From: an uncultured Oscillibacter sp.
GTDB lineage: Bacteria; Bacillota_A; Clostridia; Oscillospirales; Oscillospiraceae
Assembly (NCBI GenBank): GCA_902462475.1
Contig: CABQCB010000088.1
Span: 1 to 7,108 of the forward strand
Direction of reading: 5' to 3'
Length of the DNA: 7,108 nt
Of this stretch, positions 1 through 6,343 are shown in pieces (the stretch's first letter is position 1; each line of letters starts with the position of its first letter). A program made the translations under genes and the position numbers. The notes beneath the pieces are model-generated. The model was not told the origin of the DNA, did no database searches, and saw nothing but the letters and a program-made list of their open reading frames with translations.

Positions 1-344
1 GAGAGCACTTCCGCTTCCAGTCTGGAGAAAGTCTGCCGCACCTGCTGGTGCTTGTGACGGCCCAGCTCGGTCAGATACACATACTGCGTCCGACGGTCGC
101 CTTCCCGCGTACCGCGGCGGATCAGCCCTTTTTCCTCCATCCGTGCCAAAAGACCCGTCAGCGTAGCCGGGTCGATCTGACAGCCGGCTGCCACATCCTT
201 TTGCGCACTTCCGTCGTGCAGGCCAAGGTAATCCAGGACCTTTGGCTGGCCGGAGGTGAGCCCTTCCTGACTCAGCTCCGCCATGACCCGGCGGTGGAAC
301 AGACTGTGGGTGGCCATCAGAAGATAGTGAAAGCTCTGATCCAT
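1..344 (-). CDS. MarR-family transcriptional regulator (partial, C-terminus beyond window)
   Basis: Reading leftward from the ATG at 344-342, 114 codons are open to the window edge, so the C-terminal dimerisation helix is missing. The start is set by GGAGG 7 bases upstream. The protein begins MDQSFHYLLMATHSLFHRR. It has the MarR winged-helix layout: a leading helix, a helix-turn-helix at about residues 47-72 (KDVAAGCQIDPATLTGLLAR, then MEEKGLI), and a wing with the family signature GDRR near residues 82-85 followed by YVYLTELG. MarR proteins bind palindromic operators as dimers and often repress their own gene; ligands are commonly phenolics, oxidants or drugs. None can be inferred here. The two palindromes in its own promoter fit autorepression. 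It is divergent from the YeiH-family gene, but no copy of its putative operator is seen near that gene's promoter. Confidence 0.9.
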   Translation of the reverse strand, partial: MDQSFHYLLMATHSLFHRRVMAELSQEGLTSGQPKVLDYLGLHDGSAQKDVAAGCQIDPATLTGLLARMEEKGLIRRGTREGDRRTQYVYLTELGRHKHQQVRQTFSRLEAEVL

Positions 345-360
345 AAGAGTCCTCCAAACT

Positions 361-389
361 ATTTGTATACAAATTATTTGTATACAAAT
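361..389. promoter_or_regulatory. Tandem palindromic operator, probable MarR autoregulatory site
   Basis: Two perfect copies of the 14-bp palindrome ATTTGTATACAAAT lie at 361-374 and 376-389, separated by one base. The distal copy extends to a 16-bp palindrome (375-390). They lie between the -10 box and the ribosome binding site of the marR-type gene and cover the expected transcription start. Position, symmetry and size are typical for MarR dimer sites. That this protein binds here is inferred. Confidence 0.8.
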
Positions 390-418
390 ATAATAAAAGA
401 TTGGAAAGAAACTGTCAA
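390..418 (-). promoter_or_regulatory. Promoter of the MarR-type gene
   Basis: On the minus strand, TTGACA (418-413) and TATTAT (395-390) are separated by exactly 17 bases, a near-consensus sigma-A promoter. The -10 box directly abuts the distal palindrome, so a bound repressor would block the start site. Confidence 0.8.
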
Positions 419-486
419 ATAAAAAATCACGGGACGCTGAATTTTTTCGGGAGATGAAAGTGAGAGACAGAAAAATACCATAACAA

Positions 487-518
487 GAAATTATAGATAT
501 ATGAAGATAAATAATTTC
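487..518. repeat. 8-bp inverted repeat next to the YeiH-gene promoter
   Basis: GAAATTAT at 487-494 is matched by ATAATTTC at 511-518, with 16 bases between the arms. The right arm overlaps the proposed -35 region of the downstream promoter. It could be a regulator site, but the stretch is AT-rich and a chance match is possible. The rest of the 345-578 gap holds only the marR-side signals and this promoter region. Confidence 0.35.
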
Positions 519-544
519 ATTTTTTCCCTTGCGTGGATTATAAT
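515..544 (+). promoter_or_regulatory. Promoter of the YeiH-family gene
   Basis: A perfect TATAAT lies at 539-544, 34 bases before the start codon. The upstream -35 is weak: TTTCAT at 515-520 with an 18-base spacer, or TTCATT at 516-521 with 17. A weak -35 with a perfect -10 would fit either low constitutive use or an activator. Confidence 0.6.
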
Positions 545-578
545 GCCAATGACTGTTTGAGAAAAGAGAGGCGGAATC

Positions 579-1613
579 ATGTTGGAATTTTTCAAAAAGA
601 ACGGGAAGGGGATCCTTCTTTGCCTGGTGATCGCTGTACCGTCCTGGTTTTTGGGAAAGGCGTTTCCCATCATCGGCGGTGCTGTGATCGCGATTTTGGC
701 CGGTATGGTGGTGACGCTGCTGCTGCGGGACAAGTCCGGCATGGAGCCGGGCATTCGGTTCGTTTCCAAGAAGGTCCTTCAGTGGGCGGTGATCCTGCTG
801 GGCTTCGGCATGGACCTGAACGTGGTGGTGCAGACCGGCCGGCAGTCGCTGCCCATCATCGTGTGCACCATCTCCGTGTCGCTGCTGGTGGCCTTTTTCC
901 TGCACAGATGGATGCGGATCCCCGGCAAGGTGGCCACGCTGATTGGCGTGGGTTCTTCCATCTGCGGCGGCTCTGCCATTGCGGCCACGGCGCCGGTCAT
1001 TGATGCGGACGAGGAAGAGGTGGCCCAGGCCATTTCCGTGATTTTCTTCTTTAATGTCCTGGCGGCGCTGCTGTTTCCGGCATTGGGCCAGGCCATCGGA
1101 TTTGATACTACTTCCGGCGAGGCGTTCGGCATTTTTGCCGGCACGGCCGTGAACGACACATCGTCCGTGACTGCCACCGCTGCTACCTGGGACAGCATGT
1201 GGAACCTGGGCTCTGCCACGCTGGACAAGGCTGTGACGGTGAAGCTCACCCGGACGCTGGCCATCATCCCCATCACGCTGGTGCTGGCGTTCCTGCGGAC
1301 CCGCCGGGAAAAGCAGGACGGCGGGAACCGGGTGGATTTCAAGAAGATCTTCCCCTTCTTCATTCTGTTCTTTATCGCCGCGTCCATCGTGACCACGGTG
1401 GCGGTGCACTTCGGCGTGTCCGCGTCGGTCTTTGACCCTGTCAAGGAACTGAGCAAGTTTTTGATCGTCCTGGCCATGGCGGCCATTGGTCTGAACACCA
1501 ACATCGTCAAGCTGGTGCGCAGCGGCGGCAAGCCCATTGCGCTGGGCGGCTGCTGCTGGATCAGCATCACGGCGGTGAGCCTGCTGATGCAGCATCTGCT
1601 GGGGCTGATGTGA
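579..1613 (+). CDS. YeiH/UPF0324-family membrane protein (putative sulfate exporter family)
   Basis: This is a complete 344-aa polytopic membrane protein, the usual length for the family, with about nine to ten hydrophobic segments. The start ATG is preceded by GAGAGG 7 bases upstream, a moderate ribosome binding site. Two family hallmarks are visible: the glycine/serine-rich GSSICGGSAIAA at residues 125-136, followed by APVIDADEEEVA, and AGTAVNDTSSV at 187-197. Charged loops lie near residues 235-245 (RTRREKQDGG). The family is named in databases as putative sulfate exporter or YeiH-like, but its substrate is not well established, so transport of sulfur compounds is only a family-level guess. 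It is a single gene with its own promoter and terminator. The divergent MarR-type gene is the only regulator beside it, and a functional link is not shown. Confidence 0.92.
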   Translation: MLEFFKKNGKGILLCLVIAVPSWFLGKAFPIIGGAVIAILAGMVVTLLLRDKSGMEPGIRFVSKKVLQWAVILLGFGMDLNVVVQTGRQSLPIIVCTISVSLLVAFFLHRWMRIPGKVATLIGVGSSICGGSAIAATAPVIDADEEEVAQAISVIFFFNVLAALLFPALGQAIGFDTTSGEAFGIFAGTAVNDTSSVTATAATWDSMWNLGSATLDKAVTVKLTRTLAIIPITLVLAFLRTRREKQDGGNRVDFKKIFPFFILFFIAASIVTTVAVHFGVSASVFDPVKELSKFLIVLAMAAIGLNTNIVKLVRSGGKPIALGGCCWISITAVSLLMQHLLGLM

Positions 1614-1614
1614 G

Positions 1615-1651
1615 AAAAAGGAGACACGGCTTTCGCCGTGTCTCCTTTTTT
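1615..1651 (+). terminator. Rho-independent terminator after the YeiH-family gene
   Basis: A perfect 16-bp stem (1615-1630 pairing with 1635-1650) has a TTTC loop, a GC-rich core (GACACGGC) and a closing A-tract/T-tract. It starts one base after the stop codon. The A-tract could also allow termination from the other strand. Confidence 0.93.
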
Positions 1652-1695
1652 GGCGGATAGCGGGTAAAAATGTAGAAATTGTAATGATTCTGTTG

Positions 1696-1723
1696 TTGAC
1701 CTGCAGGGGAAATGGGATATTAT
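1696..1723 (+). promoter_or_regulatory. Promoter of the CapA-like gene
   Basis: TTGACC at 1696-1701 and TATTAT at 1718-1723 are 16 bases apart, 45 bases before the start codon. An in-frame ATG at 1712 falls inside this promoter, which supports the later start at 1769. Confidence 0.65.
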
Positions 1724-1768
1724 GGTACATATAAAATCCGGCTGCCTTGCAGCGGAAGGAGGGAGCAT

Positions 1769-3052
1769 ATGCGTTTATACAGCGGCGGCGGCAAACGGCT
1801 GCCGGAAAAGAAACGTGCGGCTTCGGCCCACAGAGGCGGAAAGCGTCTGGCTCCCTCCCGGCACAAAACGGCCTTCCTGGCGCCTGTTGCACTGCTGGCT
1901 GCCGGCGGCGTGACATTGTCTGCCTGGCTGATGACAGAGGGAGAACTGCCCGGTGGCTTTTGGCCCGGCGATACAACGGGTATGACCGAGATCACCGCGC
2001 CGGCGGAAACGCCGTCCGGCGCAGGGGAGACATCGTCCGGCGCGGAAGAAATACCGCCTGAGAGCGCACCGGAAAAGGACCGCTTTGTCCTCAGCTTTGC
2101 CGGAGACTGTACGCTGGGAGCGGAGCACACCGCCTGGAATAAAGCCGGCAACTTCCCCGACGTGGTAGGCGATGACTATGCCTACCCCTTTTCCGGCGTG
2201 CGGGAGGTGTTTTCCCAGGATGATTTTACCTTTGTCAACCTGGAGTGTGCGCTGACAGACCACGATGTCCCGGCGGAAAAGACCTATCGCTTCCGGGGAC
2301 TGCCGGAATACGGAGAGATCCTGACAGAGGGCAGCGTGGAGGCGGTGTCCCTTGCCAATAACCACAGTCAGGACTATGGGTCTGCCGGGCTGAAGGAGAC
2401 CCGCCAAGTGCTGGAAGCGCTCGGGATCTCCGCAGGCGGCGATGGCAAGACCTTTCTCTATACCACGGAGCGGGGGCTGCGGGTGGGTGTGTATACTGCC
2501 TACCATATCGGGCGGCAGGGCATCCGGCAGGCTATCTCCTCACTGCAGGAGCAGGGGGCGGAGGTGATCGTGGCGGCGTTCCATGCCGGTACGGAGGGGG
2601 CTTATCAGCCCACGGACTTCCAGCGGCAGATGTTCCGCTATGCGGCGGAGTGCGGCGCGCAGATCGTCTATAACAGCCATCCCCATGTGCTCCAGCCTAT
2701 GGAGTACTGGGGCGAGAGCGTCATTTTTTACAGTCTTGGAAATTTCTGCTTCGGCGGCAACCGCAACCCCTCTGACAAGGACACGGCCATTTTGCAGGTG
2801 ACCGTGGAGCGGCAGGAGGACGGCACGGTGACGCTGGAGCAGGTGGACGCCCTTGCATGCTCTGTCACCAGTACCAGCGGCCGCAATGACTATCGGCCTT
2901 GTCTCTATGCGTCCGGCAGTGCCGGGGCCATCCGGGTGGAGCAAAAGCTCCATGGGACTTACCGGCCCAAGACGACAACGCCGCCCGCTTCGGCTGGGAC
3001 CGACGGGGAGAAAGAGGTGAAGGCAGAAAATCTGGCGGCTTCCATTTCTTGA
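1769..3052 (+). CDS. CapA/PgsA-family protein (PGA_cap metallophosphatase-like fold), membrane anchored
   Basis: The protein is 427 aa. The ATG at 1769 is chosen over an in-frame ATG at 1712 because AGGAGG lies 6 bases before it and the earlier one sits in the promoter. Order: a basic N-terminus (1-33), one membrane segment (about 34-55), an acidic Thr/Pro/Glu/Ser-rich linker (about 70-102), then the CapA domain (about 105-360) and a Pro/Thr/Lys-rich tail. Conserved motifs are GDCTLG (112-117), NLECAL (157-162), LANNHSQDYG (195-204), HAGTEG (272-277), SHPHVLQ (303-309) and SLGNF (322-326). These are the hallmarks of PF09587, related to calcineurin-like metallophosphatases. Basic residues before the membrane segment predict an extracytoplasmic domain. 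B. anthracis CapA and B. subtilis PgsA take part in poly-gamma-glutamate synthesis/export, but no capB/capC partners are seen, so a capsule role is not supported here. Many Clostridia carry such stand-alone copies of unknown function. Confidence 0.9.
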   Translation: MRLYSGGGKRLPEKKRAASAHRGGKRLAPSRHKTAFLAPVALLAAGGVTLSAWLMTEGELPGGFWPGDTTGMTEITAPAETPSGAGETSSGAEEIPPESAPEKDRFVLSFAGDCTLGAEHTAWNKAGNFPDVVGDDYAYPFSGVREVFSQDDFTFVNLECALTDHDVPAEKTYRFRGLPEYGEILTEGSVEAVSLANNHSQDYGSAGLKETRQVLEALGISAGGDGKTFLYTTERGLRVGVYTAYHIGRQGIRQAISSLQEQGAEVIVAAFHAGTEGAYQPTDFQRQMFRYAAECGAQIVYNSHPHVLQPMEYWGESVIFYSLGNFCFGGNRNPSDKDTAILQVTVERQEDGTVTLEQVDALACSVTSTSGRNDYRPCLYASGSAGAIRVEQKLHGTYRPKTTTPPASAGTDGEKEVKAENLAASIS

Positions 3053-3087
3053 AAAAACGGTGTGACCTGCGGGTCACGCCGTTTTTT
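3052..3087 (+). terminator. Rho-independent terminator after the CapA-like gene
   Basis: A 16-pair stem runs from 3052-3067 to 3072-3087 with a TGCG loop. All pairs are canonical except one T-G at 3061/3078. It is closed by a six-A/six-T tract. Its first base is the last base of the stop codon, so terminator and gene end overlap. Confidence 0.92.
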
Positions 3088-3123
3088 ATTTTGAAGCGGG
3101 CCGCTCCTGCCTTTGGCGGGTAG

Positions 3124-3151
3124 TTGCCTTTTTCTTCAATTTCGGTATAAT
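3124..3151 (+). promoter_or_regulatory. Promoter of the cdaR-type/glycerate kinase operon
   Basis: TATAAT at 3146-3151 has TTGCCT at 3124-3129 with a 16-base spacer. The leader to the start codon is about 60 bases, long enough for regulator sites. Confidence 0.65.
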
Positions 3152-3155
3152 AAGA

Positions 3156-3207
3156 GCAAATTGTACGATACACAAAAAAACTCGCAAATTATTGTTCCAA
3201 AGCACAA
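3156..3207. promoter_or_regulatory. Possible regulator-binding repeats in the cdaR-type leader
   Basis: The heptamer GCAAATT occurs at 3156-3162 and again at 3184-3190. There are also two short inverted repeats: TGTA-CGA-TACA (3162-3172) and TTGT-N8-ACAA (3192-3207). They lie between the -10 box and the ribosome binding site, where an autoregulating protein could act. Each element is short and could be chance. Confidence 0.3.
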
Positions 3208-3220
3208 CGGAGGAAGCGGT

Positions 3221-4360
3221 ATGTTGATAGCAGAGGAGACGGCACTGTCCATTGTATGGGAAATGAAGACAGTGGCCGGATGCGACATCAATCTGATGGA
3301 CGAGACCGGGCGCATCCTGGCCAGTACAGACCCGGCACGCATGGGGCAGATCCACGCCGGTGCCAGGGAGCTTTTGGAAAAGGGGCTGGACCGTCTGGTC
3401 ATCTACGAGGACGTGCCCCGACAGGGAACTCTCCGCGGCGTGAACCTGCCCATCCGCATGGAGGGCCGGTCGGTAGGAGTCATCGGGATCACCGGTGCGC
3501 CGGAACAGGTGGAGGCCCTGGGCGGCGTCATCCAGCATATGACGGAGATTTTGCTGCGGGACGCGCAGCGCCAGCAGCAAGAGACCCTGCTGGAGGACGC
3601 ACGGCAGTGCTTTATCGAAAGCTGGCTTTTCTCCCAGGAGAGCGACTTGGCGGAGCTGGAACTGCGGGGTCAGCTGCTGGGCATCGACATTACCAGGCCG
3701 TGGACAGTGGCGCTGCTGGAGGTGCGCGGCCAGGGGGGGAGCGGTGCAGGCAGGGAGCTTTGCAACGCCCGGGCTCTGACGAAGATCCGCCCCATCCTCC
3801 GGCAGGAGGACGCGCTGTGTGCCGTGGTGAACCAGCGGATCTTGATGCTGTTTGAAAGCCAGGGCAGGCATACCGGCCTGCTGCGCGTGGATCGGATCCG
3901 CAGCGAAGTGGAGTCCGCCTGCGCGGTGAAGGTGTGCGGAGGCGTCAGCGCCAGCGGACGGCGGGGAATGGATGTGCGCCTTTGTTATCAGGAGGCGCGC
4001 ACCGCATGCCTTGCGGCCCGCTCCGGCGGCGGGATCTTGTTTTACGATCAGGCGTCGCTGGAGTTTCTGGCCCGAAGCATTCCCCCCGCCATCCGGCGTG
4101 ATGTTTTGGAGCGAGTGCTGGGAACCTGTCCGGAGCAGGAGCGGCGGGAGCTTTTGGAGACTATCCGCTTATACTTTCAATGTGACGGACAAACAGAACA
4201 GATGGCCGCCAGACTGTATGTCCATAAAAATACGGTACATTACCGGCTGCAAAAGCTGAAGGAAAAAACCGGGTACAGCATTCGGGTGCCGAAAGGGAGC
4301 GTTCTTCTGTGCCTTTGCGAGCTGTTTTCCCGGCAGGAGGAATTACATAAGGAGGCGTAG
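3221..4360 (+). CDS. CdaR-family sugar diacid/glycerate-responsive transcriptional regulator
   Basis: The protein is 379 aa, the normal family size. The ATG at 3221 is preceded by GGAGG with 7 bases between; an in-frame ATG at 3113 lies upstream of the promoter and is rejected. The N-terminal sugar-diacid recognition domain spans about residues 1-130, with the typical CDINLMDETGRILASTDP (21-38) and the later GVNLPIRMEGRSVGVIGITG. A middle GGDEF-like region follows (about 140-290). The C-terminal PucR-type helix-turn-helix is at 310-360, with AARLYVHKNTVHYRLQKL (329-346). In E. coli, CdaR activates galactarate, glucarate and glycerate uptake and catabolism genes in response to these acids. The glycerate kinase gene begins 4 bases after the stop codon, and its ribosome binding site lies inside this gene's last codons, so the two are almost certainly co-transcribed. 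The regulator probably senses glycerate or a related acid and controls its own operon. Confidence 0.92.
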   Translation: MLIAEETALSIVWEMKTVAGCDINLMDETGRILASTDPARMGQIHAGARELLEKGLDRLVIYEDVPRQGTLRGVNLPIRMEGRSVGVIGITGAPEQVEALGGVIQHMTEILLRDAQRQQQETLLEDARQCFIESWLFSQESDLAELELRGQLLGIDITRPWTVALLEVRGQGGSGAGRELCNARALTKIRPILRQEDALCAVVNQRILMLFESQGRHTGLLRVDRIRSEVESACAVKVCGGVSASGRRGMDVRLCYQEARTACLAARSGGGILFYDQASLEFLARSIPPAIRRDVLERVLGTCPEQERRELLETIRLYFQCDGQTEQMAARLYVHKNTVHYRLQKLKEKTGYSIRVPKGSVLLCLCELFSRQEELHKEA

Positions 4361-4364
4361 CAAC

Positions 4365-5606
4365 ATGTCGATCCATGCGGATGCAAAGACGATTCTGGAG
4401 ACAGCCCTGCGTGCCTGCCGCCCGGACGAAGCGGTGCGACGGGCGCTGGAGGGACGGGAATTTTCCAAGGGACGTGTCTTCCTGGTGGCTGCCGGAAAGG
4501 CCGCCTGGCAGATGGCCCACTGCGCATCCCAGGTGCTGGGGGAGCGGCTTTCGGAGGGTGTGGTCGTCACCAAGTACGGCCATGGCATGGGCCCTATTGC
4601 CCGCTGCCGGATCTATGAGGGCGGCCATCCGGTCCCTGATGAAAACTCCTTCCGGGGAACGGAAGCGGCCATGGCCCTGGTGAAGGACCTCACCGAAGAG
4701 GACACCGTGGTGTTTTTGCTCTCCGGCGGCGGATCGGCGCTTTTTGAAAGCCCCCTGATCCCCGGAGAGGAGCTGGCGGCGCTGACGGAGGCCATGCTGG
4801 CCAGCGGGGCGGACATCGTGGAGATGAATACAGTGCGCAAGCGCCTGTCCGCCGTCAAGGGCGGGCGGTTTGCAAAGCTGTGCGCCCCGGCCCGGGTGTA
4901 TGCGGTGGTCCTGTCGGACATTCTGGGTGACCCGCTGGATATGATCGCCTCCGGGCCCGCCTGTCCGGACTCTTCTACCTGCGCCGCTGCCCTCACTGTG
5001 GCGGAGAAATACCATCTGCCGCTGTCTTCCCGGGCCCGGCAGCTGCTGGGGGAGGAGACACCCAAGCAGCTGGACAATGTGGAGACCGTGATCACCGGCA
5101 GCGTCCGGGAGCTTTGCACGGCGGCGGCCTGCGCCTGCCGGGACCTTGGGTATCGTCCCGTACTGCTGACGGACCGGCTTTGCTGTGAAGCCCGGGAAGC
5201 AGGCTCGTTCCTGGCGTCCATCGCCCGGACCCATGACGGTGACGGGGAGTCCCTGGCCTTTTTGGCAGGCGGGGAGACGGTGGTCCATCTGACGGGCTCC
5301 GGCCTGGGCGGGCGAAATCAGGAACTGGCGTTAGCGGCCGCGCCGGGCATCGACGGTATGGCCGACACAGTGATCTTCTCCGTCGGGTCTGACGGCACGG
5401 ACGGTCCCACGGACGCTGCCGGCGGCATGGTAGACGGAGAGACTATGGAGCGCCTGCGCCAGGCGGGGTTTTCCGTGCACCGCGTTCTGGCGGACAACGA
5501 CGCCTATCATGCGCTGGACGCCGTGGGAGGACTGATCCGCACCGGCCCTACCGGTACCAATGTCAATGACGTGGCAGTGGTGCTGCTGCGCCGGGACAGA
5601 CACTGA
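4365..5606 (+). CDS. Glycerate kinase, type II (GckA/TtuD family, DUF4147-MOFRL)
   Basis: This 413-aa protein is a complete type II glycerate kinase, which transfers phosphate from ATP to D-glycerate, normally giving 2-phosphoglycerate that enters lower glycolysis in the cytoplasm. The N-terminal domain (about 1-235) carries LVAAGKAAWQMA, GGHPVPDENS, LLSGGGSAL (about 118-126), MNTVRKRLSAVKGG (starting near 154) and SDILGDPLDMIASGP (184-198). The C-terminal MOFRL domain has GLGGRNQELALA (313-324) and SDGTDGPTDAAGG (342-354). AAGGMVDG and TGTNVNDV near the end are also typical. AAGGAGG at 4349-4355 lies 9 bases before the start, inside the end of the upstream regulator gene, suggesting coupled translation. 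With the CdaR-type regulator it forms the kinase end of galactarate/glucarate/glycerate catabolism. The usual partner permease, aldolase and tartronate semialdehyde reductase are absent from the window. No hairpin terminator follows. Confidence 0.95.
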   Translation: MSIHADAKTILETALRACRPDEAVRRALEGREFSKGRVFLVAAGKAAWQMAHCASQVLGERLSEGVVVTKYGHGMGPIARCRIYEGGHPVPDENSFRGTEAAMALVKDLTEEDTVVFLLSGGGSALFESPLIPGEELAALTEAMLASGADIVEMNTVRKRLSAVKGGRFAKLCAPARVYAVVLSDILGDPLDMIASGPACPDSSTCAAALTVAEKYHLPLSSRARQLLGEETPKQLDNVETVITGSVRELCTAAACACRDLGYRPVLLTDRLCCEAREAGSFLASIARTHDGDGESLAFLAGGETVVHLTGSGLGGRNQELALAAAPGIDGMADTVIFSVGSDGTDGPTDAAGGMVDGETMERLRQAGFSVHRVLADNDAYHALDAVGGLIRTGPTGTNVNDVAVVLLRRDRH

Positions 5607-5647
5607 GGCCTTCCGCCGCCAAAGGAACAAGTTTCGCCGCCGGAGTT

Positions 5648-5656
5648 TGGTATACT
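5648..5656 (+). promoter_or_regulatory. Extended -10 promoter before the small secreted protein gene
   Basis: TATACT at 5651-5656 is preceded by TGG, an extended -10 (TGn) element. No good -35 is seen at 16-18 bases upstream, which is acceptable for this promoter class. The start codon follows 33 bases later. Confidence 0.5.
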
Positions 5657-5689
5657 GCCCGTATCATCAATGACACGGGAGGATATGCC

Positions 5690-5998
5690 ATGAAGAAAAT
5701 GCTGGTCCGGGCGCTGCTTCTTTGTGCAGTTGCGGCGGCAGGAAGCTTCACCGGGGCGGTCCGGGCCTCTGCGCCGCCGGAGGAACTCTACTACCTGGAA
5801 GCGGAGGTGGTGGAGCAGCAGGCGGACTATGCGGTGTTCGCCACCGTGGATGGCGCCGAGCCTACGGAATGCACCTATGGGCGGACGGGGAACTACCGGG
5901 AGGATGTGCCGTATCTTCTTACTATGGACTCCATGGGGACGGAGGCGCCGGAGGATGATGAGATCTTGGTGGTCTGGCAGTGCGTGGACGAGAATTGA
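5690..5998 (+). CDS. Small secreted protein of unknown function
   Basis: I do not recognise this 102-aa protein. The start is well supported: GGGAGGA at 5677-5683 gives 7 bases between GGAGG and the ATG. An ATG at 5685 is in another frame and stops after two codons. The N-terminus is a classic Sec signal peptide: MKKMLVR, a hydrophobic core (LLLCAVAAAG), and a likely signal peptidase I site after residue 28 (RASA|PP). There is no lipobox, so it should be released. The mature part is about 74 residues, acidic, with alternating hydrophobic residues (YYLEAEVVEQ, YAVFATVDG, EILVVWQCVD) that suggest a small beta-barrel or sandwich. It has two cysteines (61 and 98) that could form a disulfide. It sits between a glycerate kinase gene and a metal-response module, with no clear tie to either. 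Confidence 0.75.
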   Translation: MKKMLVRALLLCAVAAAGSFTGAVRASAPPEELYYLEAEVVEQQADYAVFATVDGAEPTECTYGRTGNYREDVPYLLTMDSMGTEAPEDDEILVVWQCVDEN

Positions 5999-6004
5999 GA
6001 CCGC

Positions 6005-6034
6005 TTGACATTTCCTGCGGGGGTTTGCTATCAT
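6005..6034 (+). promoter_or_regulatory. csoR promoter
   Basis: A perfect TTGACA at 6005-6010 begins 6 bases after the preceding stop codon, with TATCAT at 6029-6034 and an 18-base spacer. The operator begins 5 bases after the -10 box. Confidence 0.75.
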
Positions 6035-6038
6035 ACAT

Positions 6039-6054
6039 ATACCCCTATTGGTAT
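6039..6054. promoter_or_regulatory. CsoR operator 1 (csoR promoter)
   Basis: ATACCCCTATTGGTAT is an inverted repeat, ATACC-N6-GGTAT, and resembles the GC-centred, TA-flanked operators known for copper-sensing CsoR proteins. It covers the expected transcription start and ends 1 base before the ribosome binding site. It matches the operator at 6413-6428 at 14 of 16 positions. Confidence 0.82.
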
Positions 6055-6067
6055 TGGAGGCGGCACA

Positions 6068-6343
6068 ATGAGACAGTGTATGGACGCCGAAAACCTGCAC
6101 CGGCGGCTGCGCAAAATTATGGGACAAGTGCAGGCCATTGACCGGATGGTGGACGAGGACGTGCCCTGCGAGGATGTCCTGGCCCAAATCAACGCGGCAA
6201 AATCCGCGCTGCACCGATGCGGTCAGGTGGTGCTGGAGGGACATATCCAGCACTGTGTCCGCGACGGTATCGAGCATGGAGACGCGGACAAGACCATCGC
6301 CAGCTTTACCAAAGCGGTGGAGCGGTTTGCCAATATGCGCTGA
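6068..6343 (+). CDS. csoR: CsoR-family metal-sensing repressor
   Basis: The protein is 91 aa, the standard size for this all-helical tetrameric family (DUF156). The ATG at 6068 has GGAGG 7 bases upstream; an in-frame ATG at 6005 lies in the promoter and is rejected. The sequence shows the family pattern RLRKIMGQVQAIDRMVDED (13-31), then PCEDVLAQI and EGHIQHCVRDGI. The metal triad is Cys34, His59 and Cys63. This x-Cys-His-Cys pattern is typical of Cu(I)-sensing CsoR and differs from RcnR, FrmR and CstR; the nickel sensor InrS shares the triad, so copper is likely but not proven. Two extra cysteines occur at 4 and 51. Apo-CsoR represses; metal binding releases it from DNA. Matching operators precede this gene and the next, so it probably represses both. 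A terminator directly follows. Confidence 0.93.
   Translation: MRQCMDAENLHRRLRKIMGQVQAIDRMVDEDVPCEDVLAQINAAKSALHRCGQVVLEGHIQHCVRDGIEHGDADKTIASFTKAVERFANMR

Noticed and set aside
361..389. Tandem palindromes as a recombination attachment site or start of a CRISPR-like repeat
   Set aside because: There are only two copies with a one-base spacer, no integrase or cas gene is present, and the promoter position explains them as an operator.
48..422. Plus-strand open frame over the marR-type gene and operator
   Set aside because: It reads through the operator palindromes, giving the repeated peptide NYLYTNYLYTN. The minus strand encodes a clear MarR protein.
1712..1768. Upstream in-frame ATG that would extend the CapA-like protein by 19 residues
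   Set aside because: It lies within the proposed promoter and has no ribosome binding site, while the ATG at 1769 has AGGAGG 6 bases before it.
779..1768. Minus-strand open frame of about 329 codons opposite the YeiH-family gene
   Set aside because: It runs through the terminator and has no family features; it is a shadow of the plus-strand gene.
3113..3220. Upstream in-frame ATG that would extend the CdaR-type regulator by 36 residues
   Set aside because: It precedes the TATAAT promoter, lacks a ribosome binding site, and the extra residues do not resemble the family N-terminus.
4161..5288. Minus-strand open frame of about 375 codons opposite the glycerate kinase
   Set aside because: It has low-complexity composition with no domain, and the opposite strand encodes a complete conserved enzyme.
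5607..5650. Possible terminator after the glycerate kinase (the GCCGCC-containing repeats)
   Set aside because: The two CGCCGCC stretches are direct rather than inverted, and no T-run follows.
6005..6067. Upstream in-frame start (TTG/ATG region) extending CsoR by 21 residues
   Set aside because: It would translate the promoter and operator. The start at 6068 gives normal family length with a good ribosome binding site.
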